A program made the position numbers and the translations under genes. This document shows positions 21,279-34,200 of a stretch of 64,000 nucleotides of DNA, one piece after another. Source of the stretch: Corylus avellana (taxonomy: Eukaryota; Streptophyta; Magnoliopsida; Fagales; Betulaceae); the NCBI RefSeq assembly GCF_901000735.1, contig NC_081545.1, positions 31,481,968-31,545,967 on the forward strand, given 5' to 3'. Under the pieces are notes generated by a model. It was not told where the DNA came from. It did not search any database and saw nothing but the letters and a program-made list of their open reading frames with translations. Every line of letters begins with the position of its first letter. Within the stretch, counting starts at the first letter, position 1.

Positions 21279-21886
21279 TCAGTAACCTTCCTGGTGAGCA
21301 TCCGGTGGGTCCTCGGACCTGAAGATCAATTCGGAGATTTGAGAGACGTGCGATTTTTGGAATCCAGAGGTTCTTCCAAATGTGAAGGACCCACCTGTCA
21401 ATGATGTAGCATTGGTTGGAGACATATTAGATCCATATATCATAGAAAGTCTATGTAATCATTTTCATGAAAAAGTATAATCCACTAGGAACACATAATT
21501 AGAAAGATAAGGCAAGCTAGCAAATTAAGGACTCTTAAAAGTAAGAGTTATATATATATATGTCCACTTCATGAATCATGAGTATCAAGGGGACAAAACT
21601 GACCCATTTTTCTTCTTTCACTTTTTTCAATTTCTTATCCGTAAAACAGAAGGCAAAATCCATTTGGTTTTCATCTACTCAATCAGATAGCAAAAAACTT
21701 TTGTTAAAAGATTTACCTTCTGGATACATAGTTCAAGAGAAAAAAGTTCTAACATACCTTATCTATAAGTAACAAACATTGCTAGGCAACTAAGCGAAAA
21801 ATGAGATATTTGCAAGGCGCCAAAGGAATGAAATTGTGTTTTGAGCTAAGTGATATTGACTTGATTACTTATAATGAAGCAGATTT

Positions 21887-21924
<38 letters not shown>

Positions 21925-21961
21925 TTATTTGTTGGAATGACTATTTCTTAGCTGAGTACGA
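20641..21961. other. Intergenic with microsatellites
   Basis: No gene supported. It contains a (TAA)n array at 21238-21276 and an (AT)n array at 21890-21921. Several frames are open but too short and featureless to call. Confidence 0.5.
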
Positions 21962-22143
21962 AGAGTAATGTTACGTACCATCTTTTTATCCTCCTAAAAA
22001 CCTCCTAAAACTGATGTGACTTTTAAAATTACAATTAAATTTTAGATGAATCATACTTGAATTTGATCCAATGGTGATTTTGAAAGCCACATCAGCTTTA
22101 AAAAGATTTTAGGAGGATAAAAAGACGGTACATAGTATTACTC
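21962..22143. repeat. MITE, AGAGTAATG family
   Basis: Left AGAGTAATGTTACGTACCAT and reversed right GAGTAATACTATGTACC match, with TTTTTATCCTCCTAAAA on both sides. The interior GATGTGACTTTTAAAAT is shared with the elements at 14049-14190 and 23485-23667. Confidence 0.7.
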
Positions 22144-22444
22144 GAGTACAAAACATAGTTGTGTTTCAAAGTTTACAATGGAAGTTGAACACTTTGTTTG
22201 CAACACAACAGCTAGCAATGTGGTCTAGATTAAATGGTTTGTTGACAGTTTAAAATTAGGTATACCTAACAAATCGGTCAATGTGTTTTCTAATAGTAAC
22301 CCGATTATCTTGTTAATAAAAAAGTGAAGCACAAAGCTCCAAGAAAAAATTGGTTGGTTAAAAGTAAGAGGTACTAACAAAATAGAGTAATATATGGTTC
22401 ATATGGATGTAAAGACCACATATATGCACCATGATGACACTAGG

Positions 22445-23230
22445 TAATATATATTATATACTCATATAGTGTAAAATCGCTAATAAGTTGTATCGATGAA
22501 AACATCAAAATTTGGCCTTACAGGAAATACTTGATTGAAAATTCGGTCTAGGTCGACACATTTTGTGTTCGACTGAAACCGTCATAGTGGTATGGGTGTG
22601 AATTATGTTCTTAACCACAAGTAAATGGTGTCGTTCACTTAAAATATAGTGATAAAAAGTCACCCCCTATGCTCATGTGAAGACATGTTACGATTTAATG
22701 TCGACTTGTAGGTTTTACATATGAGATTTGGTATGGGGGGCAAAATTTTGGTAGGAAGGCAAATTATGTCCCACTAGAAATCCTATCAAACACTATTATA
22801 GTGTGAAGCGGTAAATAAGGCTTGTGTTGGGTGGGTAAATCACACTATAAAATGTATGCACCCTCAACCATGCAATTTCAGAACCCGCGATTCGGATCCT
22901 GATCCAGTTGAGTAAGGTAGGGAATCCTTCCATGGTAGTGGGGGCTGGGGCGTCAGCGAATGGGCCAGCTTGCACATGGGATCCAGCTACGTTTCCACTT
23001 CATATCTCTGTAACCCAATAATTAAAGAAAGCAAATAGGAAAGCAACGCGAAACGCAAGAGTGGACGCATAGACTGCTACTAGTCTAGTAGAATACTATT
23101 TTGTTCCTTGGGAGGAATAATTTTTCTAAAAGGAAGGAACCTGTCTTTTTCTTTAACTAAAGTAAACATCACTTTTGAAAAAAGCATTAGGCTGCTTTTA
23201 AAAGGATTGCTCAGAAAGAAGAAAAAAAAA
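22445..23230 (-). repeat. Diverged copy of the inverted-repeat arm
   Basis: The blocks CTCATATAGTGTAAA, ATGCACCCTCAACCATGCAAT, GGAATCCTTCCATGGTxGTG, GGGCCAGCTT and CGCAAGAGTGGACGCATAG occur in the same order as in arm B (31920-33265) but with many differences and large deletions. A TATA-like CACTATAAAATGTATGCAC is kept in all three copies. This is an older member of the same repeat family, lying between the two near-identical arms. Confidence 0.65.
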
Positions 23231-25283
23231 ATTTAATTGCTCTTTCCAAGTCTTCTTTCTCTTTCTTTCTTTTTTTCTTTCTTCTTTTTTTCGAGCAAGT
23301 GGTTCAATACAATAAAAAAGGAAAAGATTGGATGACAAGTCTTTATGATATTAGAAAATCACTCTCAAATGCGCACCAGGCCTTTAGCAATAGAAAATTA
23401 AAAAGGGTCCAAGTCGAGCTGGTGAAAAAAAGGGGTTTTTTTTAATGGTACAAAAAATAAAATGAGTTTCAAGTTTTAATTACTTGTAATGCTATAAGTC
23501 TTTCTAGAGTCTTTTTGGAGTCATTCTAAATGTGACGTGGCTTTTAAAATCATTAATAGATCAAAGTTCAATATATCACATCTCAAATTCAACGGTAATT
23601 TTAAAAGTCACATTACATTTTAGAGGACCCTAAAATAACTCTAGAAAGACTTATAACATTACTCTTTAATTACATCATATATAAGATTTATAGAGAAGAT
23701 CCATCGTGACTTCATTGACGCGATCCACCCCTGCATCGATCAACCCCTCTCTCGTCGTACATATACTCTCTCCCACCTGTAACTTCTTTATAAAAATTAA
23801 ATAAATAAAAAAAATTGAAGTCACAATTTAAAATTATTTTAGAGAAAATTACACTTATTCCATGAATGGAAAACCATAATTTTATTGTGGTAGTAGTTTG
23901 TTCCCCCTGTCATCTTAGGACATTCAGAATCCCTTTGGTTAATCTCACTGTTGAAAAGGTTTAAGTCTAGATAATAATTATTTTTAAAGACGAAGACTTG
24001 ATTATGAAACAATAAGTCAATAATTATCCAAAATATGAACCAATACACGGAATAGAAAATCAGACTCATTATTTTAGATATGGTCATGGTCTTGCAACTA
24101 TTTCACACTAGGGTAGCCTCCACCCATAATAAAAAGTGGAGGTAGTTGAATGACTCTCATAGAGTAGCTGACCACCGCTCTTCAAGGTGGTGGCCGACCA
24201 CCTTAAGAGGTGGTTTGAGTCCGGCCATCCATTAATTACTTACTTTGCTTCTTTATTTTTTAATTTTTGTCTAATAGCTTAGATGGCAAGATTCTCTAAG
24301 GTTTGCTAACACTTCAAAAATTACAGGCTAGCTAGGCCTCAATCAGGTATATGCTTACTCACAAATCACACTAATTAATCAGGCATTCACCTGAAGTTCT
24401 CCAATGTTTTCGTGAATAATTGAAATGATTTTTAAAGCTCACACCATCACATCCATGCATGCTATATAGCTTGTTATGTTAGACTTCTATAATTGAAATG
24501 ATTAAAATTTCCACTTTTTAGCAGCTTGGTAACTTAATAATCATTTCTCAAATTATTTCAAAATATTTCGCATTTTTGCCAGAAAAAAAAAATGACATTT
24601 TTACCTTTTGGTTATTTTTAGCTGGAGATTCAAATGTCTATTATTTTCCTATTGGGACCCATGCAGGCTTTGTCTTTTTTAATAATTTTTCTCCATATTT
24701 GGTGCAGGGAAGCATTTTCCACAAGAAAAATTGTCTTTATATTTCTTGTCCTATTAGCACAATAAGTGATGTGAAATCAAATAATTCATGTTTTGATGGG
24801 TGAAGACTAGAGACGACTAGGAAAAGAGAGGGAAATGGGGTACGGTAGGGCGTTTACACGTGATCTTGTTCTCTGTTTTGTTTTTATTTTTTATTTTTTA
24901 TTTTATTTTTTTTTTGAGGGGGGAGAGGAATAGGAATAGGAGTACTGATTAGAAGGGGTGCAGTACCCCCTCAACAACCCCCGCATTTTCTTTAACCTTC
25001 AATAATTCATAAACATGTCCTTATCACCTATCTGATTTCTACGGTCAATTTACACCATACTTTTGTCTTATTTTCTACTTTTCCACCTTATATTATATTC
25101 TTCATTAAGAATTAAGATAACCATTCTCTTCCTTATCCTTTATTCTTGTTGGAATTAATTAGTATGTCACATAAAGTGCCTCCACCGTATCTGAGCGAAT
25201 TAAGTAAGTACGTGGATGGTTGATCACACTTACTTTTGATCATATATACCTCACATTGACAATTTTATATGCATTCCAATCAA

Positions 25284-25330
<47 letters not shown>

Positions 25331-25747
25331 TAGTATTTCCAGGTAGGTATTGGGTTCTGCACTTAAAATGCGTATAGAGCGACAGAAAAAAAGAAAAAAG
25401 AAAGAAAGAACTTTCCTGGTAATGACGGTTTACCTTTTATTCCGGGAATGCATTACAGTTGAGTTGATAATAAAGTCTTGCATGTAAATTACACAAAAAA
25501 AAAAAAAAAAAGCATTCTTGCCATTATGATCAATTTATTATTATTTCATTCCTCGTGAATAATTATATCATCACATTAATGCTGATGTCCTGCTAGCGTT
25601 TATCTAGCTACCACCAATTCCCAATAGTACCATGAAAATAACTGGTATAGCAAGGTGAAGATAACCATGGCTTGTAAGCAAGAATAGTGTTGGGTGCATG
25701 TAACAAGAGTTTCTATTTTTTCTTGTTTTGGTGAAAGAAGATTAAGA
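23231..25747. other. Upstream region of the NLR gene
   Basis: No gene recognised. It contains a MITE at 23485-23667 (ends GTAATGCTATAAGTC and, reversed, GAGTAATGTTATAAGTC), an (AT)n run at 25285-25327, and AT-rich spacer. A GC-richer patch at 24110-24235 (TGGTGGCCGACCACC) is an imperfect palindrome of unknown origin. Confidence 0.5.
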
Positions 25748-25782
25748 AGAAGGAGGAGGAGGAGGAGGAGGAGGAGGAGGAA
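25748..25782 (+). repeat. (GGA)n microsatellite in the NLR leader
   Basis: About eleven GGA repeats end 10 bases before the NLR start codon. The position implies a purine-rich 5' leader. Confidence 0.85.
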
Positions 25783-25791
25783 GCAGATAGC

Positions 25792-27237
25792 ATGGCGGAG
25801 AGTATAGTGTCGTTTGTTGAGGAAAGGCTTGGCGACCTTATAATTAGAGAAGCAACACTTATAGAAGGGGCGAGAGAGCAAATCAAGAAGATGCAAATCG
25901 AATTAAGGCGCATGAAGTGCTTCTTAGAAGACGCAGACAAAAGGCAAAACGAAGATGAGAGTGTTCAAAATTGGGTTTCAGAGATTCGGGATGCTGCTTA
26001 CGATGCTCAGGATGCAATAGAAGCTTTCACCCTTGATGAAATGCTGTCCAAGAAGAGAGAAAATGTGTTCAAGAGGTCGTTTGCTTTTCTCAAAGAACCC
26101 ATCAAACTTCACAAAGTGGGGTCCGAGATTGAAGCCATTAAAGCCAGAATCGCGGAGCTCTCCCAAAGCTTACAAACTTATGGTGTGAATGCTGCGAGAG
26201 AAGAAGGCTCCACCTCAGCGAACCTGCACAGGCAAAGGCAAAAGCAATTGAGATGGTCTTATTCCCACAATCTGGAAGAGTATATTGTGGGGTTGGACGA
26301 AAACATAAAACAAGTAGTTTCAGAGCTGGTGAAGGAAAAAAGTGGCAGTATATCTGCGTCCATATGCGGGATGGGTGGTCTAGGCAAGACCACTCTTGCC
26401 AAGAAAGTGTTTCACCACAGTAGCGTTAGGCGGCATTTTGAAGGTTTTGCTTGGGCTTATGTGTCTCAAGATTGCAAAAGAAAAGATGTTTGGGAAGGAA
26501 TTTTGCTAAGTATTTCCTCGCCATCGAAAGACGAGAGGGATCAGATAATGAAAATGAGAGAGGACGAGCTGCCAAAGAAGCTTAATCAAGTTCTGGAAGA
26601 GAAAAGGTGTTTGGTCGTGCTGGACGATATTTGGGACGCCGAGGCATGGGATATTCTTTCTCCTGCCTTCCCAAAAGCAATGAGGAGCAGCAAAATGTTA
26701 CTAACAACTCGGAACAGAGATGTAGCATTGCATGTTGATCCAAAAGGATTTCTACATGAACCGCGCTGTTTAAATGAAGAAGACAGTTGGGACTTGTTTC
26801 AGAAGAAGGCATTTTCAAGAAGACATCCAGGTTTGTTCTCATCCATCTTGTTCTTGTTGTTGTTTGTTTTTTTTTTTTTTTTTTTTTTTTATTATTATTA
26901 TTATTTTTTAATTTCTATAGCCTTGGCACACGTAGAATTAATTACCATAAAAATTTCTATAGAATTTATTGGATGAAGTGTATTATATTAGACGTTGAGG
27001 GAAAATAGGAAAGATAGAGGTTAATTTGTGATCGACAACATCAGGATATTTTTATATTTTTGTAGGGTATTTTTTTTTTTTGTTTGATTTTTGTAGGGTA
27101 ATTAAAATCTGAACTATTTGATTAAATTAAATAACTTAGATTTTACGATCTCAACATACAACTTAATAAGATCTATAATGATTAAAAAAAATTGAATATC
27201 CTTTAAATATTGTTGTAAGCGTTAATGAAGTGGATTT

Positions 27238-27285
<48 letters not shown>

Positions 27286-29699
27286 AGAGAAATGTTAGGG
27301 GTCAATAAGTTCTTCATATTTAGTTCATATTCTTCTACAAATTCAATAAATCAACCATTAGATTTGTGGCGCCTAGCATTGACTTATGTGGAGTTCACAT
27401 AAGTCCACAAATGTAATGGTTGATTTGTAAGAGAAAATAAGTCAAATATGAAAATATATATATATATATATTAACCATTAACATTTCTCTAAAATTTAAT
27501 TAAAAAGGAGTTTTTACGGTTTTTAATTAGCTGCAGGGACACTATCAAACAACTATATATGCAGTATATTGGTCCATTTTCAAATAAGTCCTTGGATATT
27601 CAAGTTTATCAATCAATTTCTTGGGCGGTTTTCCCCAATTTTCAATCAAATCCTTATGTACTTTGCTCCTCTCCAATTTTTTCAGTAAAAACCATCTACA
27701 ATTCTAATTATGTCTTAAAGAAAGAAAAATTTGCAAGCAAAAAAAAAGCTCAAGTATTAAACGAAACATTATTAGCTCGTTGGTGTGTATATATATATGT
27801 CTATTAATAAAAAAAGGTTATGTATATAAATATAAGTATATATATTAGTTGTTAAGTAACAATATGTAATATAGGTTACTTGAATATGTATATATAATTG
27901 TTATGTGAGAAATGCTTTTTTTTTTAATAGCATTTGAGAAATTAATGCATATATATATATACATATATGCAGACCCCAGAACTTGCGAAGAGATGGAGAA
28001 GTTAGGGAGGGACATGGTGGCGAGGTGTGGTGGTTTACCGTTGGCTATCAACGTGCTTGGAGGACTTTTGGCAACCAAAGAAACACTGAGTGAGTGGCAT
28101 ACGGTGCACAGAAGTAATATAAAATCGTATTTAAGGAGAGGCGCCGCCCAAGGACAACAATCAACCGTTCACGATGTATTGGCTTTGAGCTACCATGAAT
28201 TGCCTCACCAATTGAAACCCTGTTTCCTCTATCTCTGCCAGTTTCCAGAGGACTACGAAATCCCAAAAAAGAAATTGATTCGATTGTGGGTGGCGGAAGG
28301 CTTTGTGTCGCCCAGATACGAGCATGAGGGAGAGACGTTGGAAGATGTTGCAGAACACTACTTGGCTGATTTGGTAAATAGATGCATGGCTCAAGTGGGT
28401 GTGATTGGGGCAAGTGGGAGGATCAAATCCTGCCGCCTCCACGATCTTATGCGCGACCTCTGCTTGTCAAAGGCAAAACAGGAGAATTTTCTCCACATTG
28501 TAACTCATTCTGATCACGCAGCTGCCAATCCTTTGACGTCATCAACTGGTAAAATCCGAAGACTAGCCATATTTTCTGACCCTGATTTTTTCCCAGAAAA
28601 TTACAAAGATCATCCTCAGATCAGGTCCCTTTTATACTTCATTAAAGATAACAGCTCAATCAATTCTGTGCCCAAGTGCTTCAAATTGCTTAGAGTTTTG
28701 GATCTGGAAGGAAGCAAGATGGCGCCGGAAGGGGAGTTACCTGAGAAAATAGGAACACTGATTCATTTGAGGTTCTTGAGCTTAAAGAAAACTGGTATCC
28801 GGGAGTTCCCTCCTTCCATAGGCAATTTGCTGTGCTTGGAGACCCTGAATCTGGAAACCATTGACGAATTTAGCTGGGAATCGACTGTAGTAATCCCGAC
28901 TGTGATATGGACGATGGAGCAGTTGAGACATTTGTATCTTCCCAAGTGGTGTGACTATTCAACTGATGATAATAAGCTGTCACTCACAAATCTGACCAAC
29001 TTGCTGACACTTGTAAACTTTCCTGCAAACAAATGTGAAGTGAGCGATCTTCTAAGTTTGACCAGTCTTAGAAAATTGGTGCTAAATGAGCCACGGCACT
29101 TCCAAGAGTTCGGGGAAATCTTCAATCGCCCCAACGGTAAATATTTAAACAGCCTTCGGTCCTTGTCGATGAAGACTGAATTGCTTTCATTCCCTGACAT
29201 CGTAGTAAATGTACCGCAAGTCGTACGAGGTTGTCCTCTTCTTAGCAAGCTACACGTGGAAGGGCGGATACAGAAGCTGCCGGATTACAACCATCCATAC
29301 CTCATCAAGTTGAGTTTGTGGGGATCGAAACTTGTGGAAGACCCGATGCCTATTCTGGAGAAGCTGCCGATTTTGAGATACCTGAACGGATGGGATGCTT
29401 TCGCGGGGAAGAAAATGGTTTGCTCGAAAGATGGTTTTCCTAAACTGAAAACATTAGTCTTGCGGGGGTTTCCTAGTTTAGAGGAGTGGACGGTGGAGGA
29501 AGGTGCCATGCCCTGTCTTTTCCGTTTGGAGATTTTACAATGCAGCAAGTTGAAGTCGGTTCCAGATGGACTGAGGTTTGTGAGGGCCCTCCAGGAACTG
29601 GAGTTTCGATGGATGCCAATAGCATTCAAACATAGACTTGAAAAAAAAGGAGAGGATTTCAGCCAAGTCCAGCACGTGCCTTCCATTGTTTTTCTCTGA
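25792..29699 (+). CDS. CC-NBS-LRR (CNL) disease resistance protein, RPP8/RPP13-like
   Basis: Two exons: 25792-26830 and 27973-29699, joined at CATCCAG/GTTTGT and TATGCAG/ACCCC, giving 921 residues in frame (His-Pro-Asp-Pro at the joint). The coiled-coil Rx-N region starts MAESIVSFVEERLGDLI. An EDVID-like AAYDAQDAIEAF lies at 68-79, the P-loop GMGGLGKTT at 193-201, RNBS-A near 216-225, kinase-2 LVVLDDIWD at 274-282, RNBS-B KMLLTTRNR at 301-309, GLPL at 367-370 and an MHD-type motif with Leu in place of Met (LHD) at 502-504, followed by leucine-rich repeats to the end. All nucleotide-binding motifs look intact, so it may be functional. Such proteins act inside the cell as immune receptors that detect pathogen effectors. 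The single intron splits NB-ARC just before GLPL. An earlier acceptor cannot be excluded. Confidence 0.9.
26831..27972 (+). other. NLR intron (1142 bp) with AT arrays and a MITE
   Basis: Begins GTTTGT and ends TATGCAG. It contains a poly-T stretch, an (AT)n array at 27241-27281 and a 205-bp MITE at 27286-27490 (left AGAGAAATGTTA, reversed right AGAGAAATGTTAATGG). It has no coding content. Confidence 0.75.
27286..27490. repeat. MITE inside the NLR intron
   Basis: Terminal inverted repeats AGAGAAATGTTA, with inner mirrored segments TTCATATTTxxTTCATATTCT and AACCATTAGATTTGTGG against CCACAAATGTAATGGTT. It is bordered by AATTT and AAAATTT. Confidence 0.7.
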
Positions 29700-31118
29700 A
29701 TTGAGAATTTGGAGTACTAATTAAGGTTGATCATCAGCTGAAAAGGACTTGAGGTAATTTGTACAGACATGTTGTTGACTTTATATTTTTACTTTTCTGT
29801 CATTGAAGTCCATGCAGAGAGCCAATGTGCCTCATTCTTGTATTTTGAAATCTATCTATATATGATATCAAAGGGAATTCCCTTCTCTGCAGGATCGTTG
29901 AATTGATGCTAGCTGTCATGGTCTACATCATTGGAAGGAAAGAAACTCTAGACTTTTTTGCTGGAAATGTAGAGATTTGGCTATTTGTTTGTATGGACAT
30001 TGTTCTGCTTAATTGTTAGGCTTCGGAGAGATCAACTCCCTCTCCTATGAGTCTAATTATGCCAATAGAAGGTTGGGCAGGATCGATGGTTCTGATGATG
30101 TTTTCCAACTCAAATACTCCTGCTTTTATATATGTTTGTTTGTGCTGGTCTAATGGTGTTAGTTGACCTGCTGGCGGTTTTGGCTTCTTTCATGTTCCCA
30201 AGCTGCGCAGGTTTGGGGTGTTGGTGATTTGTTGTCTTTCTTAGTTGCTGGTTTTGGGGACTACTGTTTAATCTTCCCTTTGTAAAATTTATTTTGGTTT
30301 ATAAATTAATTAATTATTCATCCAAAAAAAAAAAAAAAATCATATGATATTGAACTACAATTCTCTCATTGGCATCACACTGTATCTAAAGTCTCGCTAA
30401 TTAGGCCATTGAAGTGCTTGGTTTTTTCTATGTGATTTATAAGTATGAATGTATGATGTAGGAGACAATCTGTTATTTTAATTATGCATGTGTGTTTTAA
30501 TTATCTTTTTTAATAAGGAGTGGGTTTTCGATCCCTTTTTTCATTAGGATTGTGTTTTCTCTTTTTCATTAGGATTAGGTCTTCCTTTTCAATTAGGATT
30601 TGTTTTCATTTTCCTTGTTAAATTAGGAGGTGCATAGCCTCTATAAAGACATCTAGTCTTTGTTACTTTTCAATTCAGTTTGAACTATCAATTAAATTTA
30701 AGTTTTTCAATTCAGAGTTGTTTTTCAATTTTCTAATTTGGAGCAATTAGGGTTTTTATCTTTTTTATTTGTTATTTTCTCTCTTCCTGAATTCTCTTTT
30801 CAATCTTCAATTCTTAATTTATATTGCAATCATACGCTTTTAAAACAATCTTAATTCTGCCCGATGTCAAAGTAGTAGGTGTAATATTAACCTCTATCCT
30901 AACCTAGGATAAAGGCAAGACCCATTAGCGATTAATTAAATATATCATAAAGTTCAATAAGCATAAACAATAATTTTTTATTTTATTAACTTTGGTACAA
31001 TTCCAATAAAATTATGTGTTATTAATAAATTAAGGAATACGACTAACTATTTCATTCTTAATAATAATTATTTTCTTTCTTAATATAATAGCTGTTACGC
31101 ACATAAAACATGCTCTTA
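29700..31118. other. 3' flank of the NLR, repeat-rich
   Basis: No gene. The segment 30060-30400 (GTTCCCAAGC, GCAGGTTTGGGGTGTTGGTG, TTGTAAAATTTATTTTGG) is related to 33630-33860 and, inverted, to 14760-14850 and 45900-46190. The NLR 3' flank therefore belongs to the repeat family that makes up the inverted-repeat arms. Confidence 0.6.
30471..30840 (+). repeat. Possible solo LTR
   Basis: A block starting TGTTATTTTAATTATGC interrupts the flank shared with 33890-34010. It has a TATA-like CTCTATAAAGACATC at 30640 and a T-rich tail. The right end and target duplication are ambiguous (CAATC occurs before it and twice near its end), so the call is weak. Confidence 0.35.
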
Positions 31119-31218
31119 GAAAGTTGGGTAAAAGCTCGGACCATACTTCGAATAAATAGGTGTCCCCTGTTGTAAATAATATATCTATTGGAAATGCCTT
31201 TACAAAAAGTACCAAGTC
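31119..31218 (+). pseudogene. Decayed exon of a DUF2039 gene
   Basis: GAAAGTTGGGTAAAAGCTCG onward aligns base for base with exon 2 of the DUF2039 pseudogene (minus strand 40140-40042), but TGCCCCCGTTGTAAAGAACAG has become TGTCCCCTGTTGTAAATAAT, and several stops break all frames. Intron sequence of the same gene follows at 31290-31400, in the same orientation. This copy therefore lies on the plus strand, opposite to the array copies, as part of the arm B side of the inverted repeat. Confidence 0.65.
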
Positions 31219-34200
31219 CCTCACCCCAGGGGTAAAAAGGCGAGTGATTATTAATCGTCCACTAACCATTAACTACACTAACCGCGAAACAGCAATGTAT
31301 TTCGGGTCGGAAGACATATTTGAGAAACTATTTTCTGTGAAATAAACAAATTTCGTACCCTTTTTCTTTTTGGGCTGTTGAGTTTTGCTTGGTTTTGGCA
31401 GTGGTTTGATTTGGAAGAAAGATTTATTTGTATTATTAAAATATTCAGGATATAGTAAAGACAAATAAAATTAAAGTAGACTTTATTTTCTTCACTGAGA
31501 TGGTGGCCAAGCTTATGGCCAAGGGATTGTCTCTAAAAAAACACTTCAGAGTACATGCATGTAGCTGGAATGAGACCAAAAAACACGTAAGTGAATAGCT
31601 ACATGAATAATTCGAAAGGATTTGAAAATGCTTCGATGAACAAGCTTATGTGATCCTAGCTGGAGGGACATAATTGATCAATTAAATGTAAGCGGCGAGG
31701 AAACGGATCTTCTCAATTTCAAAATTCCTTCATTTCCTCCATTTAATGCATTTTGAAGGGTAGTGTTGTCCAAAAGTTTTAATGATGATAGTGCATTAAA
31801 TGCAATATCCTTCAAAATACACTAAATAGAGAAAATTGAAAGATTTTGAAATGGAGATGATCCTTTTCTCACTAACGAGATACTCGTATGATAGTTCATA
31901 TGATACTAGTAATATCTATGCTCATATAGTGTAAAGTGACTAATAAGCTAGTGTATCACAGAAAATCTCTTGAATTTAACTTTATAGGAAGTACTTAATT
32001 GAAAATTCAGCACAAATCAATACATTATGTGTTCGATTAAGTCATGGTGGTGACATGGATGCGGACTATGTTTCCAACTATAAGTAATTGAAGTTGTTTA
32101 CTTGAAATATAATGATACGAAGTCTCCCCTTAATATGCTGTTGGTGGGAGAGTATATGGTAAATGATGCGGTAAGATAAATAAGTTTACAAAAGAGCATT
32201 GGTCAACAGAGGCAGAACATAAGTATTCCTCCACACTGAATTTCCCAAAAAAAAAAAAAAAGGGTCCCAAAATTTTACCCTTAATTTTTTTTAACTTTGC
32301 CCCCTCAAACTCCATTTACCCCTAATTTTTTTAATTTTACCCTTTTGAACTCTAAATACTAGTTCAGCCCCTGGGGTCATGTCACGAATGTATAGGTTTT
32401 ATAGATGAGAGTTTGGCAACATTTTGGTACCGAAGTAAATCATATCTCATCTTGCTTATGTTGGGGTAATCACTCTATAAAAGTATGCACTCTCAACCAT
32501 GCAATTATCTCTCAGCTGATAGGTTTTCATTGGAGGTGTCTCTTCGTAAGAGATAGAGACAATCTTTCCAAGGAGACAAGGATTGCTTATCTTATCTTTC
32601 CAAGGAGATAGAGAAATAACCGGTTGAAAATTGTGGAAGATCCTAATCTACTCCCACTTGAGTTTGATAGAAATTCCATACTAGTGGGGGTTGGGGCATA
32701 GGCGGATGGGCTAGCTTGTTAAACTACCTTTTGTTCTAAGAAGATGTTTTTAATAATTTAATTAACACCTTAATACTTTTATCGAGATGTTTTTAATAAT
32801 TTAATTTACACCTTAATACTTTTATAGACTCAAATTTCTTTTTAGTAAGTGAGGCATAACAATTGAAATATTTAATTTAAATGAAATGAATTGATGTAGT
32901 TAGTATTCAAATTCAAGACTTTTGACTTTGAAATTATGTTAAATCGTCATTTAAAAAAAAAAAAAAAAAGTTAAACTGATTTAAAAATATAAATTTAATC
33001 ATTTAATCAATATTTTTATATTATATAACCAAACAAAAACTTATCCAGGCATTTATCTAAATTAGGGAATCTTAATATATTTCTTGATATATTCGGATCC
33101 TGATCCAGTTGTGCTAGGTAGGGAATCCTTCCATGGTGGTGGGGGCCAGCGGATGGGCCAGCTTTGCACATGTGATCCAGCAACGTTTCCACTTAATGTC
33201 TCTGGAACCCAATAATTAAAGTAATCAATAGGAGATCAACGTCAAACGCAAGAGTGGACGCATAGGGTGATAGACTACTGCTACGTAAAAGTAATCTTAC
33301 AAATTTTTTTGTATTCTTTTTTAATTTTTTTTAAAATAATGTGACTATTAAAATTATTATTAAATTTTTAATTAATTATTACTAAATTTTAATTAAATGA
33401 TAATTTTAATAGTCACATCATTTTTAGAATAATTCAAAATGAACACAAGAAGGACTTATAAAATTACTAAGTATGTAATGATAGTAGTTTATTATTTTCT
33501 TTTTTAAAAAGGAAATAACCTGTATTTTTCTTTAACAAAAGTAGGCATCACTTTTCAAAAAAGCATACGAGTGCTGTCCTTCAAAAGGATCAGCTCTTTG
33601 ATTAATAATTATCTTTCCTTTCCTGTTTTTTTGTGCTGGTCTAATGGTGTTAATTGAGCTGGTTTTGGCTTCTTTCATGTTCCCAAGCTACGCAGGTTTG
33701 GGGTGTTGGTGATTTGTTGTCTTTCTAATTAGTTGCTGGTTTTGGTTTTCCCTTTGTAAAATTTATTTTGGTTTATAAATTAGTTATTCATCCAAACAAA
33801 ATTCATATGATATTGAACTACAATTCTCTCATTGTTAGCATCACACTGTACATCTAAAGTCGCTAATTAATAGGCCATTGTACGTAGTGCTAGGTTTTCT
33901 CTTTGTGATTTATAAGTTTTATAAGGTGTAAATTCTTAGGCAAGTCCAAGCTGTAGGTGACCTTAGATGGTACATGCCCATTAGCGAGACCTATCTAATT
34001 TTAATTAAATATATCATAAACCCAATAAGAATGAACATTAATTTTTATTTTAAAATGTTATTTTGAATTATATGTATAGTTTAATGGTTTGTATGGGATG
34101 ATTTTATAAAAAGGGTATGAGTTTGAATTTTCATAGAAAGCAAAATTTTATTTTTAGCATGATTTAATTCGTGGAACTTTTCTACAATAAACCCTAGCTA

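Noticed and set aside
17301..31218. Whole NLR segment as cargo of a giant inverted-repeat transposon
   Set aside because: The arms contain gene-intron and flank material, have no transposon-type ends or target duplications, and are split by contig gaps. A duplication or an assembly flip explains them better.
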